Source: Bdellovibrionales bacterium | GTDB lineage: Bacteria; Bdellovibrionota; Bdellovibrionia; Bdellovibrionales; UBA1609 | Length of the DNA stretch: 64,000 nt | Reading direction: 5' to 3' | Assembly: GCA_016716765.1 (NCBI GenBank) | Contig: JADJVA010000020.1 | Span: 992,001-1,056,000 of the forward strand | Made by a program: the position numbers and the translations under genes | The notes under the pieces: generated by a model | Seen by the model: only the letters and a program-made list of their open reading frames with translations | The model's database searches: none | What the model was told of the DNA's origin: nothing | Shown here: one piece after another, positions 27,615 to 37,300 of the stretch | Position numbering within the stretch: the first letter of the stretch is position 1 | Layout of the letters: each line of letters begins with the position of its first letter

Positions 27615-28982
27615 TTAGAAAGCCATTTTGCCTTCAAGAAAGAGTTGGGTGTAAGCGTCGCTGTTTGTGCTCGCATACTCAGCGCCTGGGCTGAACATTC
27701 CGGCACGAGCTGTGATGGTGAGTCCACCCTCATATTTTTTTGCTACGGCAAGATCTAACTCAGTTCCGAGCGCATCCTCGGTGGCGTTAGTTGCTGCAGC
27801 TGCTCCTCCTGCAAAGGCGTTGCCCCCAGCCGATGTCGATCCAGTTTTTTCAGTTTGGCTAAATATCAAATATTGGGCTGCGAAGCTAAGGTCATCCATG
27901 ATGTCCATAGTGTATCGCAATTGCATATAGGTCAGGTTGCCCCAAAGGTAAATATCCATCCATCCTGCATTGTCGTGTCTCTCATAAAAGTAAGGGTCAT
28001 AAGTAGTTGCCTTGTTATCTGTAGCGCCATCCTTGTCTCCCGTGTCTGTGTGGTAGAGAAAAGAAATGCGACTGTTCATCCAATCAGGTAAACGGTAACC
28101 GAACTCGGCATCAATCATGCTGCCTTCGCGGTCAGTTGTTGTTGATGGCGCACCTGAATAGTTAGTGTATTTTCCAGTGTGGGCCGCATAGGTCAATCGG
28201 TAGTCCACATTCATGGCATCACCCGAAACAACAAGCCCATATCTCATTCGGCTTTCTTGGGGAATAGTTTGAACAGCAGTATTGGCCGCACCCATGCCTG
28301 CATCCACATTCACCTGAATCGCGTGAAAATTAACCATTTTTAGAAATTCAGGAAGAGTCTTCCAGTCCACATTCAAACCATAGGAATTGATCTCTGGATC
28401 AGAAACGCTAGGGCCGGGGTCGCTGCTGGCTAAGAGCTGTGCAAACTTCACCCCATAAGCATTGAATCGGGCGAACTCTTTATCCCAAGTGAACAACACT
28501 CCCTCAAAAGCATTGGGAGTTGGTCCCCAGTCATTGACTCCAATCACTCGGCCATCAGCCATCGCCAAGGCACCTCGACCAAAGCGAATCAACAATTCAT
28601 TGGAAGCCATCCAAGAGCCATAGGCTTCATTCACAAGAACAAGATTTTCGCCATTCGCCACCCCATCCATTTTTGCCAGTTCTGAGTCTCCAGTCACACC
28701 AGCTACGGGATAGGTGGCAGCAGTATTACCCAACCCTGAATGTCCCCAAGTGGAATTGTGAAGTAATGTGAGTTGCCCTGTCAGCTTTTCGCCCGAACGA
28801 AAAGTAGAACCTAACTTAAATCTCTGCTTCCAATCGTTTGTGCTTCCTTTGCCACCTGATACACCATCTTTATCCTGATCCACCTGGTAGCGAAGTCGAT
28901 ATTCAGCACTGTGTGCCAGTTCACCAGCTTGGGCGCTTGGCAATAGCGCAAGCGCAGCGAGCAATCCTACTAATTTTTTCAT
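27615..28982 (-). CDS. Outer-membrane beta-barrel porin
   Basis: A signal peptide (MKKLVGLLAALALLPSAQA) precedes a 455-residue protein of alternating polar and aromatic strands with Asp/Gly-rich loops (DQDKDGVSGGKG) and a C-terminal Phe (LFLEGKMAF), the usual BAM-recognition ending. The general form resembles alginate-export-like and other broad porins, probably 16-18 strands. It has a strong AAGGAG site and its own terminator, so it is probably a highly expressed single gene. The substrate is unknown. Confidence 0.85.
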   Translation of the reverse strand: MKKLVGLLAALALLPSAQAGELAHSAEYRLRYQVDQDKDGVSGGKGSTNDWKQRFKLGSTFRSGEKLTGQLTLLHNSTWGHSGLGNTAATYPVAGVTGDSELAKMDGVANGENLVLVNEAYGSWMASNELLIRFGRGALAMADGRVIGVNDWGPTPNAFEGVLFTWDKEFARFNAYGVKFAQLLASSDPGPSVSDPEINSYGLNVDWKTLPEFLKMVNFHAIQVNVDAGMGAANTAVQTIPQESRMRYGLVVSGDAMNVDYRLTYAAHTGKYTNYSGAPSTTTDREGSMIDAEFGYRLPDWMNSRISFLYHTDTGDKDGATDNKATTYDPYFYERHDNAGWMDIYLWGNLTYMQLRYTMDIMDDLSFAAQYLIFSQTEKTGSTSAGGNAFAGGAAAATNATEDALGTELDLAVAKKYEGGLTITARAGMFSPGAEYASTNSDAYTQLFLEGKMAF

Positions 28983-29399
28983 GTGTTTCTCCTTGTTGTA
29001 ATCTTGCTGTTGCCTAGTTCATCTATGCCCCAGCCTAATGCTTCAATATCTCCAAAAGGAATTCTCCGGGACTTTTCTCCAGCTGTTCCTCAAACTCCAT
29101 TTCAAGCCCCAATTCAAACCCTGGCCTCACCCGCATCCCGCAGTTAAGCCCACCCGCTTAACCTCTCTACCCTTAAGTCCAAGCTTGACTGAGATTAATC
29201 CATCGACTGAACTGGACTGCAACGATTTTATTTAAGATGCCCATCCTCTATCGAGGCGCAATGCATAAAGACATTCGTTTGAGATTCGATCTCTAAAATA
29301 GACTTCATTTTCGAACATTTAACTGCTAGCGTCGCTTTGGAATAATTGACAACAAATGTTAATTCGCCTATTGATCCTCAAAAGAAAATAGCCAGTCGT
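28983..29399. other. Intergenic stretch upstream of the porin and tRNA-Pro
   Basis: This 417-bp space must hold the porin promoter (minus) and the tRNA promoter (plus). I see no open frame with coding character, no repeat and no clear -35/-10 pair. Confidence 0.5.
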
Positions 29400-29479
<80 letters not shown>

Positions 29480-29539
29480 TTGGTTCTATTTTTTAATTTT
29501 CAACCACCAATTGTGGCTCTACGTTTCTGACTCCACGGT

Positions 29540-30553
29540 TCAAGTTAGCTTTTTTTTGTTTTTACGGTCAATGACGATCGAAGCCAATATGGATGAGCCG
29601 ATCAGTGTCGCAATAATCATCAAAGACCAGTTGATTGGAAATTTTCCACCAAACATTTCGTTGAGCCAAACCATCTTAATCCCGACGAACACCAACACTG
29701 AAGCCAATCCATATTTTATATAGGCAAATCTATCCATAACACCCGCGAGCATGAAGTACATCGAGCGAAGTCCTAAGATGGCAAAGATATTAGAAGTAAA
29801 AACAATAAGCGGTTCTTTCGTTAAGGCGAAAATTGCCGGCACGGAGTCAACTGCAAAAATGATATCGGTGAGCTCTAAAAATACCAGAGCAAGAAATAGC
29901 GGAGTCACATAGGTAAGTCCCTCTTTTTTAAAGAAAAACTGCTGACCTTCAATCTGTGGATGAACTCGAAAAACCTTTTTTAGCTGCCTTACAATAAAGT
30001 TGTTTTCTAAATTTTGCGGCTTCGTACCTGCAAAAAACATCTTAAGACCTGTCAAAATCAATAAGGCACCGAAGAAAATCACAACCCAATGGTACTGCAT
30101 AAGCACAGAGCCCATTGCGACAAAAATCCCTCGGAAGATAAGAGCGCCAAGAATTCCCCAAAACAAAACTCGGTGTTGATACACTTTAGGAATTCCAAAG
30201 TATGAAAATACCACAGCAAAAATGAAAATGTTGTCTATTGCCAAAGACTTCTCAACTACAAAGCCAGTAAGAAACTCCAAAGCCGTCGTCCTAGCTTGGG
30301 CATCGGGATCAAATCCTGATATTGAAGTGTAACGCTCATGAGTTGAAAACCGATATTGAGCATAAAGATAGAATAAATAATTGAAGATAAGGGCTAATCC
30401 AATCCAGACTGTAGTCCAAACGGAAGCCTCTTTAAAACCGACCTCGTGAGCTTTCTTGTGGAATACGCCAAGGTCAAGGGCAAGTACCACGAGCACAAAT
30501 GCTGTAAAGCCTAAATAAAACCACCAATAGTCCAAAAAAGGGAATAGTATCAT
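29540..30553 (-). CDS. TerC/Alx-family membrane protein (copy 1)
   Basis: The protein has about nine transmembrane spans and the family signatures EFLTGFVVEKSLAIDNIFIF and LALVFLELTDIIFAVDSVPAIFA, whose acidic residues are thought to bind metal, probably Mn2+. Members export manganese or take part in tellurite resistance. I use the ATG at 30553, which follows AAGGAG; a start at 30574 is also in frame. The gene is divergent from a LysR-type regulator, and a similar pair occurs at 47033-49530. Confidence 0.92.
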   Translation of the reverse strand: MILFPFLDYWWFYLGFTAFVLVVLALDLGVFHKKAHEVGFKEASVWTTVWIGLALIFNYLFYLYAQYRFSTHERYTSISGFDPDAQARTTALEFLTGFVVEKSLAIDNIFIFAVVFSYFGIPKVYQHRVLFWGILGALIFRGIFVAMGSVLMQYHWVVIFFGALLILTGLKMFFAGTKPQNLENNFIVRQLKKVFRVHPQIEGQQFFFKKEGLTYVTPLFLALVFLELTDIIFAVDSVPAIFALTKEPLIVFTSNIFAILGLRSMYFMLAGVMDRFAYIKYGLASVLVFVGIKMVWLNEMFGGKFPINWSLMIIATLIGSSILASIVIDRKNKKKLT

Positions 30554-30586
30554 TGGGTATTTTCTCCTTGTCATTCTGACTCTTCC

Positions 30587-30657
30587 AATATCGCCGTGTA
30601 TTTAGTATTTATCAAATCGATAATAGAATTGACTTGTATGCTTACAGACGATACTAA
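30587..30657. promoter_or_regulatory. Divergent terC/LysR promoters with a T-N11-A box
   Basis: Minus: TTGATA (30615-30610), 17 bp, GATATT (30592-30587). Plus: TTGACT (30629-30634), 17 bp, TACTAA (30652-30657). TTATC-aaatc-GATAA (30609-30623), a LysR-type inverted repeat, overlaps the minus -35 box and lies just upstream of the plus one. This is the expected place for an autoregulating LysR protein. Confidence 0.55.
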
Positions 30658-30680
30658 AAAGAGAAAGGGGGGAGGTAATT

Positions 30681-31565
30681 ATGAATCAGTGGATTAACTA
30701 TCACCATCTCTTTTACTTCAAAACCATTGCAGAAGAAGGGACTGTCTCAAAAGCGGCCGAAAAATTGCGCCTTGGCCAGCCCACTCTGTCTGCACAACTT
30801 AAACAGTTTGAAGAGACGCTTGGGGTTCAGCTGTTTGAAAGACATCACAAGAAACTTGTACTTACCGAGCAGGGTAAAGTCGCACTCGATTATTCAAAAA
30901 GCATCTTCAAGATGGGTTCCGAGATGTATGAGGTGCTACATGATCGCCTCAAGCCATTAAAACCTTCTCTTCACCTTGGTGCCTTAGATAGCGTACCAAA
31001 ACAAATTGTCCTTCAACTTGTTAAGCATGCCTTTCGTATATCTCCCTGCCAAATCACTCTCTCCGAAGGGAAATCAGATGAGCTCTTAAGAGAGCTTACT
31101 TCACATCGTATGGATCTTATGGTGACTAACTTTTTACCGACAGGGACAGACGGCAAAGGACTCTACCCAAAATCAATTACAAAAAAAAATGTAGCATTTT
31201 ACGGAGCACCTAAATTTAGAATTCTAAGAAAGGGCTTTCCAAAATCAATCTCAGGAGAGCCAATGATTCTTCCCACCTACGATAGCCGTCTGCGACAAGA
31301 CCTCGATCATTGGGCGAAGCTAAATAAAATTGAACTTAATATTATTACTGAAAGCCAGGACATCTCTGTAAAGAAGCTTATGGCTGTGAGTGAGCTTGGA
31401 TTAATTCCTACCGCAACTCACACGGTCACAGGTCAAGTCTTGCGAGGGGAACTAGTTGAAATTGGTCAACTTCAGGGCGTACATGAAGAACTTTTTTTAG
31501 TTACGGCTCAAAGAAAAATCGAAAATCCAATTGCCGCAAAACTGAAGGATTCATTCGTTGTATAG
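30681..31565 (+). CDS. LysR-family regulator, NhaR-like (copy 1)
   Basis: The 294-residue protein begins MNQWINYHHLFYFKTIAEEG and has the winged HTH (SKAAEKLRLGQPTLSAQLKQ). The effector domain includes LHLGALDSVPKQIVLQL. The YHHL-YF start is typical of NhaR, which responds to Na+ and pH in E. coli. GGGAGGT precedes the ATG. It is divergent from terC and closely similar to the regulator at 48643-49530, with shared ends such as AQRKIENPIAAKL. It probably controls terC; that is inference from position. Confidence 0.9.
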   Translation: MNQWINYHHLFYFKTIAEEGTVSKAAEKLRLGQPTLSAQLKQFEETLGVQLFERHHKKLVLTEQGKVALDYSKSIFKMGSEMYEVLHDRLKPLKPSLHLGALDSVPKQIVLQLVKHAFRISPCQITLSEGKSDELLRELTSHRMDLMVTNFLPTGTDGKGLYPKSITKKNVAFYGAPKFRILRKGFPKSISGEPMILPTYDSRLRQDLDHWAKLNKIELNIITESQDISVKKLMAVSELGLIPTATHTVTGQVLRGELVEIGQLQGVHEELFLVTAQRKIENPIAAKLKDSFVV

Positions 31566-31677
31566 TTTTTAGCACTACTAATCAGCACTTTTATCTATTT
31601 TAACAATTCATAAATATTCCGTAAAGTAGTTTGTGTGAAGGCATAAAGCCATCACATGCAACCTACGGAGGATTTTT

Positions 31678-32820
31678 ATGTTGACCTCAAAAAAGATGAC
31701 TTTAAAGCCCCTACTCGAGTCATCAGATGGAGTTCATTTGACTGTTTACCTCGTTAATCCGGGCAAGCTGACTGATTTAAAAATTCAACTCCGCGAGGCA
31801 ATCAATCAAGCCTCCGATTGGCTTCATCCAGTCATGTCCGTCGAAGAGCGAATTAAATTTCTAGAACCGCTGGATGCACTTCTTCTAGATACGCGGATTT
31901 TAAAGCAGATGAAGGGTAACATCGGATTATTTCGCAATCAAAGCTCATTCAGGGCATTAAATATTCCTGTCGATGTTGAACAAACATGTCAGGTCGCAAC
32001 GAGCTTCCATGTCAAACCCCTGCTTCGATGGCTCCAAACAGACCAGGAGTTTTTACTATTGGGTCTAGAGAACAAAGCCGCCCACCTCTATTTAGGCAGC
32101 CAAGACTCGCTAAAGCTCGTGGATTCTGTTCTATTTCCTGAGTCATTCAAAAATGAAGATTCTCTGTGTGACTATTCAAGTCTAAAAAAATCGAGGCAGC
32201 AAAGTCTCAAACAAGACGAGACATTTGCTTGGCTCAACAACTGGATTTCTCAGCTCACCAAAAGGTCTAAACCAAAACTATTTGTGGCCGGAGAAAAGTC
32301 GCTGGTTGATCGCATGAATAGGAGTCTTAAGTACAAAATTGCAGCTAAAGCTCCTGTTGTGAACTTCTTTAGCAAGGACAAGGCTAGCGATATTTGCTTG
32401 GTCATTAGAAAAGCAATGAAAGCTGAGTCCAGAGCCTCTATTGAAAGGGCATTGCTGGAATTTCGATTTGCTGAAGAAAGTAAGATGACTCGAAAGAATG
32501 TATTTCAAATATCCAAGGCAGCTGTTGAGGGTCGAGTTAGAAAACTGATGGTCTCAGACGATTTGAGTATCTTTGGGAAAGTAGACAAAAAATCTGGTGA
32601 GCTTGCCATTCATCCCTTCGACCTCGACCACGAAGACGATGACATATTAGATGACTTAGCTCAGATAGTTCTAAGCCGAGGGGGTGAGGTTATAATTGCA
32701 TCACGAAGTGAAATCCCGAACGGTCGCCCCATTCTAGCGATTTTGGATAATGACGGAACGGAATTGGAAAAGAGGAAAAACATTCAACAGGTCGAAGTCC
32801 TGCAAGAGAGGTTCGGATGA
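31678..32820 (+). CDS. BaeRF-type (bacterial eRF1/Pelota-like) protein
   Basis: The 380-residue protein matches the baeRF3 pattern: DALLLDTRILKQMKGNIGLF, SFHVKPLLRWLQTDQEFLLL and ALENKAAHLYLG-like strand order, then RALLEFRFAEESKMTRKN and a final alpha/beta domain (GGEVIIASRSEIP). BaeRF proteins are related to archaeal and eukaryotic release and rescue factors but their biochemical role is not established. ACGGAGG precedes the ATG. It overlaps the next gene by four bases, and a hibernation factor follows, which supports a ribosome-linked role. Confidence 0.85.
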   Translation: MLTSKKMTLKPLLESSDGVHLTVYLVNPGKLTDLKIQLREAINQASDWLHPVMSVEERIKFLEPLDALLLDTRILKQMKGNIGLFRNQSSFRALNIPVDVEQTCQVATSFHVKPLLRWLQTDQEFLLLGLENKAAHLYLGSQDSLKLVDSVLFPESFKNEDSLCDYSSLKKSRQQSLKQDETFAWLNNWISQLTKRSKPKLFVAGEKSLVDRMNRSLKYKIAAKAPVVNFFSKDKASDICLVIRKAMKAESRASIERALLEFRFAEESKMTRKNVFQISKAAVEGRVRKLMVSDDLSIFGKVDKKSGELAIHPFDLDHEDDDILDDLAQIVLSRGGEVIIASRSEIPNGRPILAILDNDGTELEKRKNIQQVEVLQERFG

Positions 32821-33209
32821 AACAGGATATATTTTTTGAACTTTCAAAAAAGTTAAAGTCACAACCAAGACTAAGGCGAAAAATTATGATTTTTGCCGTG
32901 GTAGGAGTTATTGGTTTATTCACGATAGGAGCATTGGCAGTCTGGGCGGGCATTTCAGTCATTAACTATGTGGCATCATCCGCTGGTCAAGTTGCTCAGT
33001 CACCGATAGCTCAGAGTCATGTTGAAAAGGTGAAGGGAGAATTAAAGAGTCTTCCCAAGTTTCAGCTAGTCAACTGCTGGGGCAAAGCTCAGGGCCTTTT
33101 GGTTGTTCAGCCTTGGATTGAACAAGCTGCTCTTGTTAATCTAGCTGACTTGAAACTTGCCTGTTTTGAACAGAAGCCAACCGCCTGCCAGGGAGCGGCC
33201 TGTGAATAG
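32817..33209 (+). CDS. Single-span membrane protein coupled to BaeRF
   Basis: The ATGA overlap with the BaeRF stop implies coupled translation. The 130-residue protein has a basic N-terminus, one hydrophobic span (IMIFAVVGVIGLFTIGALAVWAG) and a short outer domain with three cysteines in VNCWGKAQ, LACFEQK, TACQGAAC (four in all). No family recognised. Its place between BaeRF and the hibernation factor may mean that it anchors one of them at the membrane; this is speculation. Confidence 0.7.
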   Translation: MKQDIFFELSKKLKSQPRLRRKIMIFAVVGVIGLFTIGALAVWAGISVINYVASSAGQVAQSPIAQSHVEKVKGELKSLPKFQLVNCWGKAQGLLVVQPWIEQAALVNLADLKLACFEQKPTACQGAACE

Positions 33210-33253
33210 ACATAGTGCTTTTACTTTATCAATACAATCGAAGGGAGAACGAT

Positions 33254-33643
33254 ATGATTCACATTAAATTTAAGAATTTAGATAAATCAGAGATGGCTCG
33301 TGAGGCGGTGCAGGATAGAATCGAAGCCTTGAAAGACAAGTTTCCTGACTTGAGTGAAAGTAAAGTACACGTCATTTTAGAAATGGAAAACTCTCCAACT
33401 CAAGCAGGTCCTGACCTTTTCAATGTTAAGGTTCGCGCTTTTCGTGGAAGGTATCATGGAATTGCGGTCGAAAAATCAGATTCAAATCTCTATGTCGCCT
33501 TGGCAGAAGTTGTTGACCACATGCTTGAGGCCATCAATCGATTCGGCGACCGAGTACGAGTTAAAGAAAGAAAAAATGCGCGGGAAATAGCCCGTAAAGC
33601 GGAACAAAATCCTGATTTTGGAGAAAATTTGCTTTCCAGATAG
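33254..33643 (+). CDS. hpf: Ribosome hibernation promoting factor, HPF/RaiA family
   Basis: The 129-residue protein has the beta-alpha-beta-beta-beta-alpha HPF fold: MIHIKFKNLDKSEMAREAVQ, then SKVHVILEMENSPTQAGPD, KVRAFRGRYHGIAVEKSDSN and LYVALAEVVDHMLEAINRFGD. It inserts in the 30S decoding centre during stress. The C-terminal long-HPF dimerisation domain is absent; a charged tail replaces it. The start at 33254 has AAGGGAG six bases upstream. It is third in the BaeRF operon. Confidence 0.88.
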   Translation: MIHIKFKNLDKSEMAREAVQDRIEALKDKFPDLSESKVHVILEMENSPTQAGPDLFNVKVRAFRGRYHGIAVEKSDSNLYVALAEVVDHMLEAINRFGDRVRVKERKNAREIARKAEQNPDFGENLLSR

Positions 33644-33689
33644 CCTGGGATTTGGAGTCTTTAGAATCTGTTTCAAAGCTCGGAAATAT

Positions 33690-34817
33690 TCAGTTGCGTA
33701 ATGACGCTGGAATAAGGCGGACAATTTTCCCATCGTCAGTCGATAGATAGAGCAATCCATCAGGACCGGTGCGTACGTTTCTCATTCGCATGAATTGGTC
33801 TTTTAGGAGTTCCTCTTGCTCGAGAACTCTTGAACCATCCAATTTCAAGCGACGGAGGTGCATGCCACTGAGGTTTGCAATAAAAATCTGACCTCTCCAT
33901 TTGGAAAAGACTCGACCCGTATAGAAAGCCAAAGCCGAGGGTGATATGGACGGCACCCAGTAGGCGATTGGCTGTTCCATCCCTTCCTTCTTTGATCCCT
34001 CACCAATTTTAAATCCAGAATACTCTCGCCCATAAGTAATGATCGGCCAACCATAGTTTGCCCCGGCTCGAATGAGATTCAGCTCATCGCCACCCTTGGG
34101 ACCAAGCTCTGTTGACCACAGTTCATTGGATTCGAAATTTCGAGCCAAACCCTGCGGATTTCTGTGACCAAAACTCCAGATCTCGGGTCTAGCCTCCTTG
34201 TTGTTCACAAAAGGATTATCACCAGGAATACTGCCATCTTCATTGAGTCGGATAATCTTTCCATTGTGATACTTCAGACTCTGCGCCCGAAAACGTTCAT
34301 TCCTTTCTCCAACCGAAATCCACAAGTGACCTTTGCCATCAAATTCGATTCTGGAACCATAATGGACTTCTTTTGGACTCGGTTCATAGGCCGAAAATAT
34401 CTTTCTGAAATTCTTGAGACTATTCTCCTCGACAATCGCAACACCCAATGCTGTTGTGGCACCGTTTTTCGATGGCTCTGAGTATGTCAGAAAAATTTTT
34501 GATTTTTGCGTTGGATGAACTCGTACGTCTAACAATCCACCTTGTCCTGAAGCGTTTACCTGGGGAACCCCTCTCAAATCCGTGACAAGCTTTGACTTTA
34601 GACTGAGTACTCGCAAAGAACCCCCACGCTCAGTAAAGATAATTTGGTCACTATCTAGAAAGTCAAAGCCCCACACGACGTCTTTCTGCTGAGTGAGAAG
34701 CTCCATTTGAAACTTCTCTCCTGCCGATTCGTAAACTTTTTTTGCATCACTCTGACTGGGAATTGAAACAATTATTACTATTATTATTATGGGGAGGCTA
34801 GCTATCAGTCGTGACAT
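33690..34817 (-). CDS. PQQ-dependent sugar dehydrogenase (YliI/GSDH family)
   Basis: The 375-residue protein has a signal peptide and a six-bladed propeller of the soluble glucose/sorbosone dehydrogenase type: GGLLDVRVHP, HYGSRIEFDGKGHLWISVGER, FGHRNPQGLA, GPKGGDELNLIRAGANYGWP and RTGPDGLLYLSTDDGKIVRL. The catalytic His in HYGSRI and the metal loop GANYGWP are present. It should oxidise aldoses in the periplasm with PQQ. GGAG lies five bases before the ATG. It converges with hpf. Confidence 0.9.
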   Translation of the reverse strand: MSRLIASLPIIIIVIIVSIPSQSDAKKVYESAGEKFQMELLTQQKDVVWGFDFLDSDQIIFTERGGSLRVLSLKSKLVTDLRGVPQVNASGQGGLLDVRVHPTQKSKIFLTYSEPSKNGATTALGVAIVEENSLKNFRKIFSAYEPSPKEVHYGSRIEFDGKGHLWISVGERNERFRAQSLKYHNGKIIRLNEDGSIPGDNPFVNNKEARPEIWSFGHRNPQGLARNFESNELWSTELGPKGGDELNLIRAGANYGWPIITYGREYSGFKIGEGSKKEGMEQPIAYWVPSISPSALAFYTGRVFSKWRGQIFIANLSGMHLRRLKLDGSRVLEQEELLKDQFMRMRNVRTGPDGLLYLSTDDGKIVRLIPASLRN

Positions 34818-34932
34818 TCGATCTCCAAATCAAAATCATAACGATACGCTAAGCCAACAGTTTTAGTAAAGAGAACTCTGCACGTTGGCCCTGTCGATCA
34901 AATCATTTAGAAACCAATAGACAAAGCAATAT

Positions 34933-35667
34933 CTAGCCGAGAAAACCGTTAAAATACTGACGAACAACTTCAAGTTTCGGATTGATGAAAATCTCTTGAA
35001 CGCCCCCTTTCTCGACAATGGTACCGCCGAAACCCATGTCCCAGAGGACCATTACGTTTTGCGAAAGACGTCGCGCTTGACTCAGATTATGGGTGACGAT
35101 CAGAACTGTTGTTTTTGATGATAGCCTCAATAATGTCTGCTCTATGCCTTGGGTGGCAATCGGGTCTAGACTCGAGCAGGGTTCATCCAGCAAAAGAACG
35201 GATGGCCTCAGCGCAAGTGTACGCGCTAAGCACAAGCGTTGCTGCTGCCCCCCTGAAAGCTTCAGTGCAGATTCATTGAGGCGATTTCTAACTTCAGACC
35301 ACAGGCCGGCATCCGTGAGGGCTTCTTCGACTCGATGGCGAACGTCCCTTTCAGATGCTGTTATTTCACGCAATGCGAGTGCGACATTTTCATAAATTGA
35401 CAGGCGAAAAGGCAGAGGTTTTTGAAATACAATTCCGAGATGTTCGCGCTCAAACCCTTCAATGGCTCCTCGGACATGTACCGAAGGAGCCTCTTCAAGT
35501 AGGCCCGCTAACACCAAGAGCAGCGTGCTTTTGCCGCATCCGGAAGGGCCAACAACCGAGGTGATTGCGTTGAGACACAATGAAAACGAAACCTCCGACA
35601 GCACTGCCTTGCAACCGTAACTGACAGATAAATGTCTAACTAGGTACTTTGATATCGAAGCTGCCAA
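34933..35667 (-). CDS. pstB: Phosphate-type ABC transporter ATP-binding protein
   Basis: Walker A GPSGCGKST, signature LSGGQQQRLCLARTLA and Walker B VLLLDEPCSSLDP are intact, with the switch His in VTHNLSQARRL. The NPKLEVVRQYFNG ending is PstB-like. The start is a TTG (35667) with GAAAGG upstream and overlaps pstA by 28 bases. It is shorter in its N-terminal part than E. coli PstB. It is last in the rhodanese-pst operon; no phoU follows in the window. Confidence 0.88.
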   Translation of the reverse strand: MAASISKYLVRHLSVSYGCKAVLSEVSFSLCLNAITSVVGPSGCGKSTLLLVLAGLLEEAPSVHVRGAIEGFEREHLGIVFQKPLPFRLSIYENVALALREITASERDVRHRVEEALTDAGLWSEVRNRLNESALKLSGGQQQRLCLARTLALRPSVLLLDEPCSSLDPIATQGIEQTLLRLSSKTTVLIVTHNLSQARRLSQNVMVLWDMGFGGTIVEKGGVQEIFINPKLEVVRQYFNGFLG

Positions 35668-36458
35668 GTAACTAAACCTTTCACAAAAAGACGACAGATC
35701 AAAATGAATGCAACCGTGATTAAGATCAATACAAAGGCACCTTGATATGCCATTTGATCAGCTCCTGTGATATTCAGGCTCAAATCGAAAATGTGAACAG
35801 ACAAAGTTCGCCCGGAGTCAAACATCGACCGTGGCCATCTCATGGAGTACCCGGAAGTAAAAAGCAAAGCTGCTGTTTCACCCAGAGCTCTGGTCCAAGA
35901 CAAGACAATTGCAGCGGTGATCGCCGGCCAAACCGATGGGATGAGAATTTGAAATGCGAGCGTTGTTGGGCTTAGACGAAGCGATTTCGCAATGAGCCGA
36001 TATTCATTGGGCAATTCACGAAGCGAATCTTCAACAAGACGAATGAATAACGGCAAGGTCATCAAAGTGAGGGTCAACGAGCCGGCAAGAATAGAATAGC
36101 CCATACCTAAAGTACGGCAAAAAAATGCGTGCCCAAAAAGTCCGAAGACAATGGAAGGCGTACTTGCGAGAAGATCAAGTGAGACGGCCATCATTTTTTG
36201 AAACCTGGAGGCGGGGAGCTCTGCCAGTCGAAGCGAAACAGGCAAACCTAAAGAAAATGTCAATACCAATGCAAGGCCATTCATCCAAACTGTCGTGACA
36301 ATGAGAGGAGCTACTCCACCTTCTCGCCCCATCACCAGGGGGTCGCTCGTTAAATAATTCCAATTGACAGCTGGCCACCCGTGCAACGCAATCGGACCCA
36401 AGACCATCGCCACAAAAGTACAAAAAAACAACATGGCAAAGATTGAGAGCCATTTCAT
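35640..36458 (-). CDS. pstA: Phosphate ABC transporter permease PstA
   Basis: The 272-residue membrane protein has about six spans and the permease EAA loop RLVEDSLRELPNEYRLIAKS-type sequence, with the characteristic ALGETAALLFTSGY near the C-terminus. I use ATG 36458, which overlaps the pstC stop as ATGA; the frame is open to 36488. It pairs with PstC to form the channel for phosphate. Confidence 0.9.
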   Translation of the reverse strand: MKWLSIFAMLFFCTFVAMVLGPIALHGWPAVNWNYLTSDPLVMGREGGVAPLIVTTVWMNGLALVLTFSLGLPVSLRLAELPASRFQKMMAVSLDLLASTPSIVFGLFGHAFFCRTLGMGYSILAGSLTLTLMTLPLFIRLVEDSLRELPNEYRLIAKSLRLSPTTLAFQILIPSVWPAITAAIVLSWTRALGETAALLFTSGYSMRWPRSMFDSGRTLSVHIFDLSLNITGADQMAYQGAFVLILITVAFILICRLFVKGLVTWQLRYQST

Positions 36459-37300
36459 GAGGCGTGCTTCTCCCGTGCGAGTAAACAAAGAGCAAGCGCA
36501 AGAACAAAGACTAAAAGCCCTAGAAAGAAAAGCGATGATCGATGCAAGCCGAGTGCGTACGGAATCTCGAGAGCAATTGTTGCGTTCACAGTCCGAAAAG
36601 ATTCAAAGGCATTGCCCGGAATTTGTATCACGTTTCCAGCGACCATGAGAATAGCCAAAGTTTCTCCAACGGCCCGACCCATTGCAAGAACAACCGATTT
36701 CAAAAGTGGAACTCTCTTAGTTGGCCAGATCAATCGGGTGATGATGTGATGAAGTGGAATTCGCAAACTCGCTCCAACTTCCAGAGTTTCCTTGAGATCG
36801 ATGCTCAATATTTCGACTGTATTGATAATTAAGGCTGGGATCAATAAGAAACTCAATACGGTACTTGCACACAATAGACCGTACCCAGGCGGAAAATGAA
36901 CGGCCACCCACGGAACCAAAATCAATATTCCAAACAACCCAACGATAACAGATGGCGTTCCCGAAGCCACCTCAACAACAAAGCGAAGTATTTTTGTCGA
37001 CCTAGAAGAAGTGTAGAAGACCAAGGCAACCGCGCTCAGCCAGGCAAAAGGAACGGCAATAACAACCCCTCCAAAAACCACGGCTAGAGTTCCAAAGGCA
37101 AGACTCAGCACGCCGAATTGATTTTCGGTTGGATACCACTTTGTCGATGTAAAAACCTGAGCGAAAGATCCTTGTTGAATGAACGGGAACGCTTCTTTCG
37201 CCACGAATAGAAAAACGACAAGAACGACAAATCCTACAACAAAGGTCGTCGCTCTTAGCCAGAAATTAAAGAGGAATGTACTTAAGCTTCTCAATGACAC
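36455..37300 (-). CDS. pstC: Phosphate ABC transporter permease PstC
   Basis: The 281-residue protein has six spans, the PstC-like periplasmic start (FTSTKWYPTENQFGVLSL), SGTPSVIVGLFG and MGRAVGETLAILMVAGN. Its start lies inside the end of pstS (35-base overlap). It forms the permease with PstA. Confidence 0.9.
   Translation of the reverse strand: MSLRSLSTFLFNFWLRATTFVVGFVVLVVFLFVAKEAFPFIQQGSFAQVFTSTKWYPTENQFGVLSLAFGTLAVVFGGVVIAVPFAWLSAVALVFYTSSRSTKILRFVVEVASGTPSVIVGLFGILILVPWVAVHFPPGYGLLCASTVLSFLLIPALIINTVEILSIDLKETLEVGASLRIPLHHIITRLIWPTKRVPLLKSVVLAMGRAVGETLAILMVAGNVIQIPGNAFESFRTVNATIALEIPYALGLHRSSLFFLGLLVFVLALALCLLAREKHAS

Noticed and set aside
31634..31656. TGTG...CACA dyad upstream of the BaeRF gene, possible CRP site
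   Set aside because: Spacing does not fit the CRP consensus; it is only a weak hairpin (TGTG-GGC / GCC-CACA) in the leader.
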